Positions 24,990 to 34,185 are shown, counted from the stretch's first letter. The stretch is 53,049 bases of DNA from Bacteroidota bacterium (GCA_013697245.1 JACCXH010000035.1:1-53049), one strand, 5' to 3'. Notes: generated by a model from the letters alone, not told the origin. Program-made: numbers and translations.

Positions 24990-26300
24990 ATGGTTAACAA
25001 AACCCTGCTATATTTTTTTTTCATTTTACCAATTGCCATTCTTTCCCAAACAAAAACCGGGGAGGATGAAGATTATGTAAATGATAACGTATTAAAGTAC
25101 GACGACTATAATTACAAGTCAAGCATTAAAACAGTTCAAATTCACGAATCGAGCTGGGAGTTTTCTTTACCAATTATTGATCTTAACGGCACTGAACAAA
25201 TAGATCTGACCTTTGATGACCTTGATGCTGATAAAAGACAATACAACATATCTTTTATACATTGTAATGCTGATTGGACACCAAGCGATCTGATGATAAG
25301 CGAATATTTAAGCGGCTATTTCGATCTTAACATCATTAATTATTATTTCTCAACCAACACACTTCAAAAATATATCCATTACGATATATTGTTTCCGCAA
25401 CAAAATTTAAAGTTTACAAAAAGCGGCAATTACATTGTATATGTATATGCCGACGGTGATAAAAAAGATTTGGTATTAAGCAGGCGCTTTATGGTTTACG
25501 ATCCAAAAGTTGCTATTGCCGCTAATTTCAGGCAAACCATTGGTGGCGGCGAACAGTATAATAAACAACATATAGATTTTACAATTAATGGCAGTGGTTA
25601 TGATATTACAAACCCTTATAGAGACCTAAAAGTAGCCATTACGCAAAACAACCGTTGGGATAACGCTGTTACAGATATTAAACCAACATTTTTGGGAGGC
25701 AACACGCTTACTTATTCTTTAGACGATGCCTCTACCTTTAACGGTGGTAACGAGTTTAGGTATTTTGATGCGCGAAGTGTTAGGTTCTATTCCGAAAAAG
25801 TAAAAGAAATTTATAAGGACGCAAATTTAAAAAACCACATCGTTCTGTATTCTGATGTGCCAAGGGCCGCCAAACCATATTTATTTTATAACGATTTTAA
25901 CGGAAAATATTTGATAAAGAATAATGATTTTAAAGGCAGCCAGGATGTGGAAGCAGATTATGTGTACGTTGATTTTTTTATTCCGTATTTAAATCCCGAA
26001 ACTACCGGAAATTTTTATGTGCTTGGAAAATTAACCGATTGGCGCATGAATAAAATGAGCAAAATGACTTACAATTACAAGCGTTTAGGTTACGAAACGC
26101 AGTTGTTTTTAAAACAAGGTTACTATAATTATATATATGTTTTAAGTAACGATGCCAACAAATCAGGCGATGAAACATTAATGGAAGGAAATTATTGGGA
26201 TACCGAAAATGATTATGCTATTCTTGTTTACCACCGTAAAATCGGTACATACTATGATCAATTATTGGGCTACAAAAAATTGAATTCTTTAAAAAAATAA
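24990..26300 (+). CDS. T9SS plug protein (DUF5103 family)
   Basis: 436 residues from the ATG at 24990, which begins the signal peptide MVNKTLLYFFFILPIAILSQ. The mature protein carries the DUF5103 signature: KTVQIHESSWEFSLPIIDLN, then ISFIHCNADWTPSDLMISEYLSGY and GNYIVYVYADGDKKDLVLSRRFMVY, and a C-terminal domain with NPETTGNFYVLGKLTDWRMN and YLFYNDFNGKYLIKN. DUF5103 was renamed after the T9SS plug protein, which closes the SprA outer-membrane translocon when no PorV-cargo is bound. It is a single gene between a terminator and a convergent aldehyde dehydrogenase. A TATATTTG at 24979-24986 fits the -7 consensus but is so close to the ATG that transcripts would be leaderless. Confidence 0.9.
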   Translation: MVNKTLLYFFFILPIAILSQTKTGEDEDYVNDNVLKYDDYNYKSSIKTVQIHESSWEFSLPIIDLNGTEQIDLTFDDLDADKRQYNISFIHCNADWTPSDLMISEYLSGYFDLNIINYYFSTNTLQKYIHYDILFPQQNLKFTKSGNYIVYVYADGDKKDLVLSRRFMVYDPKVAIAANFRQTIGGGEQYNKQHIDFTINGSGYDITNPYRDLKVAITQNNRWDNAVTDIKPTFLGGNTLTYSLDDASTFNGGNEFRYFDARSVRFYSEKVKEIYKDANLKNHIVLYSDVPRAAKPYLFYNDFNGKYLIKNNDFKGSQDVEADYVYVDFFIPYLNPETTGNFYVLGKLTDWRMNKMSKMTYNYKRLGYETQLFLKQGYYNYIYVLSNDANKSGDETLMEGNYWDTENDYAILVYHRKIGTYYDQLLGYKKLNSLKK

Positions 26301-26308
26301 AAGTTTTT

Positions 26309-27724
26309 TTATTTCACCAGGATCTTTGGTTCCATCATGTCCATAATGGCATATTTAACTCCTTCGCGACCTAAGCCACTTTCTTTTATTCCGCCATATG
26401 GCATTTGATCAAAGCGTAAGGTTGGTACATCGTTATGAATTAAACCGCCAACTTCAATCGTTTTAAAACAAAGATCTAACTCACTTGCCGAATCGGTAAA
26501 AACGCCACACTGCAAACCAAATTTAGAATCATTTATTTTTTTTATCGCATCTTCTATTTTACCATTATATTTTTCAATGCAAATTACGGGGCCAAAAATC
26601 TCTTCGGCATTTACCTTCATTTTTGCAGTTGTATTGGTTAAAATTGTTGGCTCATAAAATGTTTTTTTTCGTTTGCCGCCACAAATAAGTTTAGCACCCT
26701 GCTTTATAGACTCTTTTACCCATTCATCAACCCGTTTGGCATTTTCTTCATCTATCATTACCGAGATATTTGCTTCCTTTTTTAATGGATCACCGGCTAT
26801 CAGTTTTTTTGTTTCGGTAGCCATTAATTTTATAAAATCGTTAAAGAGTTGGTGATGCACAACAAACCGTTGCGCGTGAATACATATTTGTCCGCTATAC
26901 GAAAAAGCGCCAACCATGCACCTGTCAATTATCTTTTTAAGATCAGTTGTATTTGAAATTATGACACCGGCATTTCCTCCAAGCTCAAGCACCACTTTCT
27001 TTTTACCACTTTGTTTTTTTAATTCCCAGCCAATTAGGGGCGATCCGGTAAAACTTAAGAGATTGATCCGATCATCCGTTACCAATAAATTTCCAGTAAC
27101 TCTATCCATTGGTAAAATAGAGACCATGCCCTTTGGTAAATTTGTTTTAGAAATAATTTTTGCCAGCTCTAAAGTAGAAAGCGGGGTAGTGGAAGCAGGT
27201 TTTAAAATTATAGGGCAGCCGGCAGCAATGGCAGGTGCGATCTTATGAACAGCCAAGTTCATAGGAAAATTAAATGGCGAAATTCCGGCAACAATACCAA
27301 TGGGAAAATAATTAACTAGGCCTTCTTTGTTTTTGCCGTTAACTGTCCAGTCAAGGCTCATGTATTCTTTTGGTAATCGTTTACATTCTTCGGCGGCAAT
27401 TAAAAATGTTTGAGCAGAGCGCTCTATCTCTCCAATGGCATAGGAAATTGGTTTCCCACTTTCAATGCATAAAATTTTCCCCAAGTGCAGTTTATTATTT
27501 TCAAGTTCTTCTGAAATAAATTTAAGGGCAATATATTTTTCCTGTGATGATAAATTCCTGCAGATTGTTTTTACTTTTTCAGCCGAAAGTATGGCCTTAT
27601 CCAAGATTTCTTTATCTGCTAAAAAAGTAGTTGAAAATAATTTCCCGGTATATTTATTGGTGATCGATAATTTTTTGTTGCTCGAAATAAACTCGCCGGC
27701 TAAAAATATTTTGTATTCTACCAT
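26309..27724 (-). CDS. NAD(P)-dependent aldehyde dehydrogenase
   Basis: 471 residues of the aldehyde dehydrogenase superfamily, with the complete active site: N152 (GISPFNFPMN), K175 (ILKPAS), E247 (LELGGN) and nucleophile C281 (SGQICIHAQR), plus EEIFGPV for cofactor ribose contact. It oxidises an aldehyde to an acid with NAD(P). The sequence is not of the BADH or retinal group; the QICIHAQR block and PYGGIKESGLGREG ending are like glyceraldehyde-3-phosphate (GapN), lactaldehyde or phosphonoacetaldehyde-type dehydrogenases. The substrate cannot be told from sequence alone. It converges with the T9SS plug gene with 8 bases between the stops, and stands alone. Confidence 0.92.
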   Translation of the reverse strand: MVEYKIFLAGEFISSNKKLSITNKYTGKLFSTTFLADKEILDKAILSAEKVKTICRNLSSQEKYIALKFISEELENNKLHLGKILCIESGKPISYAIGEIERSAQTFLIAAEECKRLPKEYMSLDWTVNGKNKEGLVNYFPIGIVAGISPFNFPMNLAVHKIAPAIAAGCPIILKPASTTPLSTLELAKIISKTNLPKGMVSILPMDRVTGNLLVTDDRINLLSFTGSPLIGWELKKQSGKKKVVLELGGNAGVIISNTTDLKKIIDRCMVGAFSYSGQICIHAQRFVVHHQLFNDFIKLMATETKKLIAGDPLKKEANISVMIDEENAKRVDEWVKESIKQGAKLICGGKRKKTFYEPTILTNTTAKMKVNAEEIFGPVICIEKYNGKIEDAIKKINDSKFGLQCGVFTDSASELDLCFKTIEVGGLIHNDVPTLRFDQMPYGGIKESGLGREGVKYAIMDMMEPKILVK

Positions 27725-27783
27725 TTGTACTTTAAGATATGTTAACGCAATTTACCAATTTTATAGCACATTAATTATAAAGC

Positions 27784-27814
27784 AAAAGAGCAGCTAAATT
27801 TTAACTGCTCTTTT
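27784..27814. terminator. Bidirectional intrinsic terminator
   Basis: AAAAGAGCAG (27784-27793) and CTGCTCTTTT (27805-27814) form a perfect 10-pair stem around an 11-nt loop. The T-run on the minus strand serves the DUF892 gene, which stops 20 bases away. It also lies 60 bases upstream of the aldehyde dehydrogenase start, so the two minus-strand genes are separate transcripts. Confidence 0.88.
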
Positions 27815-27833
27815 ATTCCATGTTCAAAAAAGA

Positions 27834-28406
27834 TTATTCTTCTTCTTCGCTTTCAACTTCTTCGGCTGCCTGCACATTAATTGTATTAACTGCAATTTCG
27901 GTTAATTTTTCATCTGCAGCTTTCTCCTCTTCTAAAATTTCTTCTAAAATTAATGCCGCATCGTTTAAGCCTAAGATCTCTGCAAACGTGCGTAAAGTGC
28001 CATAAGTAGCAATTTCATAATGTTCTACCTTTTGCCCTGCGGCAATAATACCGGCATCACGCATGGCGCCATCTTCCGTTTCTTTCATTATCTCATCCGC
28101 CTCTTTAATAAGGCCATCCATAGCCTCGCATTTTTTAGCTTGTGGTTTTTTGCCAATCGCTGCAAATACCTTTTCTACTTTTTGAACCTGTTTTTCAGTT
28201 TCTGCCAGGTGGCTTTCCAATGCTTCAACTAATTCTTCGGAGGTGGCTTTTTTTACCATCTTAGGAAGTGCTTTTGTTAAAGCTTTTTCAGCCCAATAGA
28301 TGTCTTTCAAACTATCTTCAAATAATTTCATTAATTTTGATTCTTCCATTCCGTATTCTACCGAACCGGAACTTTTCTTAGCCTGAGCTTTAGTTTTTGT
28401 TGCCAT
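27834..28406 (-). CDS. YciE-like ferritin-like protein (DUF892)
   Basis: 190 residues. The core is a four-helix ferritin-like DUF892 domain (about 20-170): [66 protein letters not shown] and [23 protein letters not shown], with conserved Glu and His at metal-binding positions. DUF892 proteins (YciE/YciF) are stress-associated and structurally ferritin-like; the function is unproven. Outside the core there is a Lys/Ala-rich head ([13 protein letters not shown]) and an acidic tail (EEVESEEEE). The terminator at 27784-27814 follows; it is a single-gene unit. Confidence 0.9.
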   Translation of the reverse strand: MATKTKAQAKKSSGSVEYGMEESKLMKLFEDSLKDIYWAEKALTKALPKMVKKATSEELVEALESHLAETEKQVQKVEKVFAAIGKKPQAKKCEAMDGLIKEADEIMKETEDGAMRDAGIIAAGQKVEHYEIATYGTLRTFAEILGLNDAALILEEILEEEKAADEKLTEIAVNTINVQAAEEVESEEEE

Positions 28407-28551
28407 TTTTTATAATTTTTAGGTTTATATTTTTTTACTTTTAAAAAGCAAATGTTATGCCTGATCTTTTTATTTTGGAATGTGATGGGTTTATATTTTA
28501 TTATAATTCTTACTGAGATAGTTATAAAATTTGTTTTATTTTGTAGGCAGA

Positions 28552-31062
28552 ATGAGTACTATAGAAATTAATTCCCAATTTGAGCATGTTTTAAATTTTG
28601 TTAACCAAACTAACCAACCCATTTTTTTAACGGGTAAGGCCGGTACAGGTAAAACCACTTTATTAAAATATATTAAAGAAAATACTATTAAACAAATGGC
28701 TGTTGTAGCGCCTACAGGTGTGGCTGCTATTAATGCCGGGGGAAGCACCATTCACTCTTTTTTCCAGTTTGCTTTTGCCCCTTTTTTGCCGGTATTAAAT
28801 TTAGAGCAAAAAGTAGATTTTTCTCAAACCGCAGCCGCAGCTGCTCAGTTCAAATACAATAGTTTGCGTCTTTCTATTTTCAGGAAGTTAGAACTTTTAG
28901 TAATAGATGAGATCAGTATGGTACGTGCCGATCTTTTAGACCAAATAGATTTTGTTTTACGCAGCACTCGAAAAAAAACACATTTGCCTTTTGGTGGCGT
29001 GCAAGTTATGTTCATTGGGGATATGCATCAATTACCGCCTGTGGTTAACCATGAGGAGTGGAAATTATTAGGTCAGGTATATCAAAGTCCTTATTTTTTT
29101 GATAGCCTTGTTTTTAGAAATGATCCGGCGGTTTATATTGAATTAGAAAAGATCTACCGCCAGAACGAACAAGCCTTTATTGATATTTTAAATAAAGTAC
29201 GTAATAACAATTTAAGTTTAAGCGATCTTGAAACGCTTAATGGGCATTATCGACCGGATCTTCCGCAAGAGTTTATACGATCTAATATTACTTTAACAAC
29301 GCACAACCAAAAAGCGGATGAGATCAATCAAAAATTACTAGGCGCCTTGCCTGATAAAGCTTATACTTTTAAAAGTAAAGTAGAAGGCATTTTTAATGAA
29401 AAAAATTATCCTGCCGATGAACAATTGAGCTTAAAAAAAGGAACACGCGTGATGTTTTTAAAAAATAACCCTGAAAAAAATTATTATAATGGTAAGATCG
29501 GCTTAGTAACCTACTTAAGCGATACTGTTATAAAAGTAAAATGCGAAGAAGATCATGCGGAAATTGAAGTTGGTAAGGAAGCCTGGAGCAACGTGTCTTA
29601 TAAATTAAATAAAGAAACAAAGGTTGTTGAGGAAGAAGTACTGGGTACATTTTCTCAATACCCTTTACGTTTAGCGTGGGCAATTACCATTCACAAAAGC
29701 CAGGGTTTAACCTTTGAAAAAGTAATTATTGATGCCGCACATTCTTTTAGTGCGGGTCAGGTATATGTGGCGCTAAGTCGCTGCCGCAGTTTAGCAGGCT
29801 TAACCTTAAGCTCAAAAATAAATGCTGAAACTTTATTTAACGATAAAAAGATCCTCAATTTTTCATCATCAAATAAACAAGATCAAAACGCTATTGATTC
29901 TATTTTTCAATCTTCAAAGAACGAATACATCAAAACCATTTTGCTTGGATTGTTTGATCTAACAGATATTATTTATGTGAGAAAAGATGTTGCGGGACTT
30001 TTTCAATTATATAAAACAAAAGTTCATGCTTCTTTAAATGATTGGAGCGAAAAATTCTTTTCTAAGCTGGACGCCTTGAACGAAGTGAGTTTAAAATTTA
30101 AGAATCAATTAAGTAATTTGATCGCTTCTTCAACAAATGTTGAGTATGACGAAAATGTGAGCAAACGTTTAGAACAAGCATCTGTTTATTTTCAAACAGA
30201 ATTAGAACAACTATTAAATTTATTGAAGAATATTCCATTTACAACTGAAAGTAAAGAAGCTGCCGAAGAAATTAACACAGAATTACAAAGTTTATTTGAA
30301 CAGACTTTTACTAAAATTGCATTATTCAAGTCAACCGCCTATGGATTTAATTTACATGAATTTTTAAAAGCTAAATTAAAGATCAGCTATCCTGCTATTC
30401 GAATTAACATTTATGAGAATGCCAGGAATGCAAAAATTTCTGGAGACATTAACCACCCTACTTTGTATAAAAAATTATTGTTGCTGCGCGATGATATTTG
30501 TAATGATGAGCAAAAACCAATTTACATGGTGGCCAGCAATAAAACTTTAAAAGAGCTGACAGAATTTTTGCCAACAACCTCTGATGAACTAATGAGGATA
30601 AGTGGTTTTGGAGAAGCTAAAGTAGAAGCATTTGGAAAAGATTTTTTGAATATCATAAAAGATTTTCTTTCTGAGAATGGTATTGAATCGAATATGCAGG
30701 CAAAAGCGCCGGCGAAAGGAAAGAAAGTAAAAAAAGAAAAAACTGCAGTTGAGGGAAATGAAAAAAAAATAAGTAGCAGCGAACAAACTTTTAAACTATT
30801 TAAAGATGGTTTAAGTATTGAAGAAATTTCGGTAATGCGAGGTTTTACAAAAGCCACCTTAGAAAGCCATTTAACGCCATACGTTGCAAGCGGCGAAATA
30901 AATATCGATTTTTTAGTGTCTCCCGAAAAGCAAAAAACAATTATGCGTGCTTTAGAAAAATTTGATAAGGCAGCCGGATTAAATCCAATAAAAAGTAAAT
31001 TACCTTCAGATATTTCTTTTTCGGAAATACGATATGTGTTAGCCTTGAAAGAAAAAAAATAA
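28552..31062 (+). CDS. PIF1-family helicase with RecQ-like HRDC and HTH_40 C-terminus
   Basis: The start at 28552 gives MSTIEINSQFEH and 836 residues. The N-terminal half is a superfamily 1B helicase of the PIF1/RecD2 type: Walker A GKAGTGKT (28-35), VAPTGVAAINAGGSTIHSFF, Walker B VIDEISMVR, GDMHQLPPV, and the C-terminal motifs GTRVMFLKN and AWAITIHKSQGLTFEKV...VYVALSRCRS. The C-terminal third differs: an HRDC domain (about 620-690; LTEFLPTTSDELMRISGFGEAKVEAFG) and an HTH_40 domain (about 735-805; EQTFKLFKDGLSIEEISVMRGFTKATLESHL), both known from RecQ helicases. It probably unwinds DNA with secondary structure such as G-quadruplexes or forks. Monocistronic. Confidence 0.9.
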   Translation: MSTIEINSQFEHVLNFVNQTNQPIFLTGKAGTGKTTLLKYIKENTIKQMAVVAPTGVAAINAGGSTIHSFFQFAFAPFLPVLNLEQKVDFSQTAAAAAQFKYNSLRLSIFRKLELLVIDEISMVRADLLDQIDFVLRSTRKKTHLPFGGVQVMFIGDMHQLPPVVNHEEWKLLGQVYQSPYFFDSLVFRNDPAVYIELEKIYRQNEQAFIDILNKVRNNNLSLSDLETLNGHYRPDLPQEFIRSNITLTTHNQKADEINQKLLGALPDKAYTFKSKVEGIFNEKNYPADEQLSLKKGTRVMFLKNNPEKNYYNGKIGLVTYLSDTVIKVKCEEDHAEIEVGKEAWSNVSYKLNKETKVVEEEVLGTFSQYPLRLAWAITIHKSQGLTFEKVIIDAAHSFSAGQVYVALSRCRSLAGLTLSSKINAETLFNDKKILNFSSSNKQDQNAIDSIFQSSKNEYIKTILLGLFDLTDIIYVRKDVAGLFQLYKTKVHASLNDWSEKFFSKLDALNEVSLKFKNQLSNLIASSTNVEYDENVSKRLEQASVYFQTELEQLLNLLKNIPFTTESKEAAEEINTELQSLFEQTFTKIALFKSTAYGFNLHEFLKAKLKISYPAIRINIYENARNAKISGDINHPTLYKKLLLLRDDICNDEQKPIYMVASNKTLKELTEFLPTTSDELMRISGFGEAKVEAFGKDFLNIIKDFLSENGIESNMQAKAPAKGKKVKKEKTAVEGNEKKISSSEQTFKLFKDGLSIEEISVMRGFTKATLESHLTPYVASGEINIDFLVSPEKQKTIMRALEKFDKAAGLNPIKSKLPSDISFSEIRYVLALKEKK

Positions 31063-31069
31063 GTATTTC

Positions 31070-31116
31070 ATTTCGATAAGCTCAATGATAAGCGGCCGCT
31101 GAGCCTATTGAAGCGA
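31070..31116. repeat. REP-like imperfect palindrome
   Basis: TTCGATAAGCTCA (31072-31084) and TGAGCCTATTGAAG (31100-31113) are imperfect inverted arms around AGCGGCCGCT (31091-31100), itself a perfect palindrome containing a NotI site. The arms resemble the dispersed extragenic element whose arms read like TTCGACAAGCTCA and TGAGCTTGTCGAA, known in many Bacteroidota genomes. It lies in the 56-base gap between convergent helicase and nadB genes and overlaps neither stop. Single copy in this window; possible bidirectional transcript end. Confidence 0.6.
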
Positions 31117-31118
31117 GC

Positions 31119-32678
31119 CTACTTCTTATAATTTACCATATAATGCAATCCAACACTTTCTTTACGTTTCATGGCTTGCTTAATAATTAAATAGCCAATG
31201 CAAATTAAATTACGCAGCTCACATAATTTTTGAGAAATTATAGTTTTGTCATATAGCGCTTCGTTCTCCATATATAAAATTTCCAAACGGTCAAAGGCAC
31301 GTTTTAAACGTAATTCGCTGCGAACAATGCCAACATAATTACTCATTATTTGCTGCACTTCTTTTTGCGATTGCGTAATTAAGATCATTTCTTCGGCATG
31401 CTCGGTTCCTTCAGCATTCCACTCGGGAATATTATTTTCGATCGTTATTGTATCAACTAAAGTTCTTATTTCTTCGGCAGCGCGATGTGCAAATACAATT
31501 GCTTCTAACAAAGAATTACTTGCCAGGCGATTGGCACCATGTAAACCAGTGCAGGCGCATTCGCCAATTGCATATAAATTTTTAATGGATGACTGTCCTC
31601 GATCATTAACGGCAATGCCACCGCATAAATAATGTTGTGCAGGAATTACGGGGATCATTTTTATAAAAGGATCAATTCCCAGGCTCATGCATTTATTGTA
31701 GATATTTGGAAAATGTTCTATAAATCCTTTTCTATCAAAATGGCGGCAATCTAAAAAAACAAAATCCTCACCTTTCATTTTTAATTCATTGTCAATAGCG
31801 CGGGCTACAATATCACGCGGTGCTAATGATCCACGACTATCGTATTTTTGCATGAACTCACGGCCATCCTGCGTTTTTAAAACGCCGCCAAAACCACGCA
31901 TGGCCTCGGTAATTAAAAAACTTGGATTTTCGCCCGGATTATAAAGCGAAGTAGGGTGGAACTGCACAAACTCCATGTCCTTTACAAAACCTTTAGCCCG
32001 GTACACCATGGCAATACCATCGCCAGTAGCTATTTTAGGGTTGGTAGTTGTTGCATAAACATGTCCTGCACCACCGGTTGCCATAATGGTAAATTTAGAA
32101 AGTATGGTATCAATGGCACCCGTCTTAATATTGACGATGTATGCCCCAAAACATTTAATATCGGGGGTTTTGGAGGTAACTGTTTTTCCAAGGTGATGTT
32201 GTGTAATAATATCAATTGCAAAATAATGATCGTAAACCGCAATGTTTTTATGATTGTGAATCTGTTGTAATAAGGCTCTTTCAATTTCAAGACCGGTGGT
32301 ATCTTTATAATGTAATATCCGGTTCTCGCTATGGCCACCCTCTTTTGCAAGATCGTATTCGCCGCTTCCTTTTTTATCAAAGCGTGTTCCTAATTCAATT
32401 AATTCCTTTACACGTTCCGTGCTTTCTGTAACCACCATTCGCACAATTCTCTCATCACACAAACCGCCACCTGCATTTAAAGTGTCAGCAACATGTTTTT
32501 CGATACTGTCTTTATCCTGCCATACAGCTGCTATGCCGCCTTGTGCGTATTTGGTATTGCTTTCGTCTTCATTGCTTTTAGTAATTAAAATTACCTTGCC
32601 TTTTTCGGCAACCTTTAAGGCAAAGCTTAATCCGGCAATACCAGAACCAATAACTAAAAAGTCGGTTTTTATCTGCAT
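31119..32678 (-). CDS. nadB: L-aspartate oxidase
   Basis: 519 residues; oxidises L-aspartate to iminoaspartate with FAD, the first step of de novo NAD synthesis. The FAD-binding motif GSGIAGLSFAL is at the N-terminus; family blocks TKYAQGGIAAVWQ, MEFVQFHPTSLYNPGE, MRGFGGVLKTQDGREF, GGIAVNDRGQSS and GLHGANRLASNSLLEA are intact, with the Arg and His active-site regions present. The C-terminal helical domain is complete. It converges with the helicase gene and is divergent from the NifU-like gene. nadA and nadC are not in the window; quinolinate synthase NadA is a Fe-S enzyme, so the neighbouring Fe-S protein may be a loose association. Confidence 0.95.
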   Translation of the reverse strand: MQIKTDFLVIGSGIAGLSFALKVAEKGKVILITKSNEDESNTKYAQGGIAAVWQDKDSIEKHVADTLNAGGGLCDERIVRMVVTESTERVKELIELGTRFDKKGSGEYDLAKEGGHSENRILHYKDTTGLEIERALLQQIHNHKNIAVYDHYFAIDIITQHHLGKTVTSKTPDIKCFGAYIVNIKTGAIDTILSKFTIMATGGAGHVYATTTNPKIATGDGIAMVYRAKGFVKDMEFVQFHPTSLYNPGENPSFLITEAMRGFGGVLKTQDGREFMQKYDSRGSLAPRDIVARAIDNELKMKGEDFVFLDCRHFDRKGFIEHFPNIYNKCMSLGIDPFIKMIPVIPAQHYLCGGIAVNDRGQSSIKNLYAIGECACTGLHGANRLASNSLLEAIVFAHRAAEEIRTLVDTITIENNIPEWNAEGTEHAEEMILITQSQKEVQQIMSNYVGIVRSELRLKRAFDRLEILYMENEALYDKTIISQKLCELRNLICIGYLIIKQAMKRKESVGLHYMVNYKK

Positions 32679-32734
32679 AATTGTTAGCGGTAAAAGTACT
32701 ATTATTTAAAGGCAAATCATAAGCTTTTAGTTCG

Positions 32735-32742
32735 TAAATTTG
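32735..32742 (+). promoter_or_regulatory. -7 promoter element (TAAATTTG) of the NifU-like gene
   Basis: Exact TAnnTTTG match ending 8 bases before the ATG at 32751, so the 5' leader would be only one or two bases. It supports ATG 32751 over an in-frame GTG at 32742, which the element overlaps. No convincing TTG is seen upstream. Confidence 0.45.
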
Positions 32743-32750
32743 TGATTAAT

Positions 32751-33374
32751 ATGAATCTAAACGAAATACCATTTATTATTTATCTGGAAGAAACTCCTAA
32801 CCCTGCAAGCATAAAATTTGTTGCTAATAAATTATTATTGGTGAGTGGTGCAACAGCCGAGTATAAAAATATAAGCGAAACTAAAGACGCGCCCATTGCA
32901 CAAAAAATATTTCAATTTCCTTTTGTAAAAAGTATTTTTATTGCTTCTAATTTTATTACAATTACCAAGCAGGATGCTGTAGCATGGGAAGAGGTGCGCG
33001 ATGAATTACGTGTTTTTATTACCGATTATTTGAATAAAGGAAATGCGACCATCAATAAATTACCACAACAACAAGTACCAAAAGATTCTTCGTTTAAAGA
33101 AACTATATCGATCAATACGCAACATGTGCCGCCAAGTAACGATGTGGAAAATAAGATCATTGAAGTTCTAGAACAATACATTCGCCCGGCAGTTGAATCG
33201 GATGGAGGCATGATCACTTTCAAAGAGCTTAAGGATGGTATTGTTACCGTGCAAATGCGCGGCAGTTGCAGTGGTTGCCCAAGCAGCACCATGACTCTAA
33301 AAGCCGGCATCGAAGCACTTTTAAAACGTTTATTACCCGATGATGTAAAAGAAGTGGTGAGCGAGGCTCTGTAA
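32751..33374 (+). CDS. NifU-like Fe-S scaffold/carrier protein (Nfu type)
   Basis: 207 residues from ATG 32751. The N-terminal Nfu_N domain (about 7-95) contains TPNPASIKFVANK; a linker rich in Gln and Pro leads to the C-terminal NifU domain (about 130-205; IIEVLEQYIRPAVESDGGMITF) with the CxxC pair C173 and C176 in RGSCSGCPSSTMTLK, which holds a bridging [4Fe-4S] cluster in dimers. These proteins deliver Fe-S clusters to apo-enzymes. The next gene starts 32 bases on and is likely co-transcribed. Confidence 0.92.
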   Translation: MNLNEIPFIIYLEETPNPASIKFVANKLLLVSGATAEYKNISETKDAPIAQKIFQFPFVKSIFIASNFITITKQDAVAWEEVRDELRVFITDYLNKGNATINKLPQQQVPKDSSFKETISINTQHVPPSNDVENKIIEVLEQYIRPAVESDGGMITFKELKDGIVTVQMRGSCSGCPSSTMTLKAGIEALLKRLLPDDVKEVVSEAL

Positions 33375-33406
33375 ATTTTAAATCAAACATCTTAAATCTT
33401 AGATCT

Positions 33407-33865
33407 GTGAAACCTTCCTTCGATGAAATATATATGGACCTGGCTGAAAAGCTGGCATTGCGCTCGCATTGCGTGAAAGCACAAGTAGGCGCCGTTCTTA
33501 CAAAAGATACCCGTATCATTTCTTTAGGATATAACGGGCCGCCTGCCGGCACGCATAATTGTGATATTGAGTTTCCCGTGGTTGGTTGTCCGCGAGATAG
33601 TAAAGGAAGCTGTTCTTTGGCATTACATGCCGAACAAAATGCCATTTTATATGCTGCTAAAAATGGAGTTAGTATGCAGGGTGCCACCTTGTATGTAACA
33701 CTTTCGCCATGTATTTCCTGCGCAAGGGTTATTTATACTACCGGAATTCAAAAAGTATACTTCATGCACAGTTATGCTAAATATAAAGGGCTGGCAAACG
33801 ACGAAGGAGTTGATTTTTTAAAGCGTTTTGGTGTTGAGGTGTTGGAATACAAAAAAGCCGAATGA
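33407..33865 (+). CDS. dCMP deaminase (cytidine/deoxycytidylate deaminase family)
   Basis: Converts dCMP to dUMP for dTMP synthesis. 152 residues with zinc site HAEQNAI (H74, E76) and PCISC (C102, C105), and the dCMP-deaminase features ALRSHCVKAQVGAVL and YNGPPAGTHNCD. A GTG start at 33407 is chosen because KPSFDEIYMDLAEKL continues the family N-terminus without gap; no ATG is available until residue 10, inside the first helix. The extra Cys cluster (VVGCPRDSKGSCSLALHAEQ) is typical of the family. The stop overlaps the next start (ATGA). Confidence 0.93.
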   Translation: MKPSFDEIYMDLAEKLALRSHCVKAQVGAVLTKDTRIISLGYNGPPAGTHNCDIEFPVVGCPRDSKGSCSLALHAEQNAILYAAKNGVSMQGATLYVTLSPCISCARVIYTTGIQKVYFMHSYAKYKGLANDEGVDFLKRFGVEVLEYKKAE

Positions 33866-34185
33866 AATTTAAAATAATAATAATTTGCTTATTATTCTTA
33901 ACCAATATTTTGCCCACTTTTTCGCAGGAAAAAGGAACCGGGCCAAAAGAAAAATCTATAAAAGTTGATCTAAAGCAAAGAAAAAAAGCAAGGTTCGAAG
34001 CCCGCGAAAAGCGCCGTAAAGAAAGGGCTGAGCGAAAGGCTATAAAAAAATATCATAAACGTTTGCAAACAAAAAAAGTGCGTAAGCGTATGAAAAAAAG
34101 CAAACAACAATCCAACCTCAATAATAACAATAAACGCGAGCCGTTTTTCAAACGTATCTTTAAAAAGAAAAAGCGAAAAAAATAA
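33862..34185 (+). CDS. Small secreted, extremely basic protein
   Basis: A 107-residue protein whose start overlaps the deaminase stop by ATGA, so it is translationally coupled. A signal peptide (MKFKIIIICLLFLTNILPTFSQ) is followed by about 85 residues dominated by Lys and Arg (KARFEAREKRRKERAERKA, KKVRKRMKKSKQQ) and ending KRIFKKKKRKK, with a predicted long helix. There is no known domain. Comparable basic secreted proteins occur widely in Bacteroidota. Binding to an anionic polymer (lipid A, DNA or polysaccharide) is plausible but only inferred from charge. A frame in the reverse direction is an artefact of A-rich sequence. Confidence 0.75.
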   Translation: MKFKIIIICLLFLTNILPTFSQEKGTGPKEKSIKVDLKQRKKARFEAREKRRKERAERKAIKKYHKRLQTKKVRKRMKKSKQQSNLNNNNKREPFFKRIFKKKKRKK

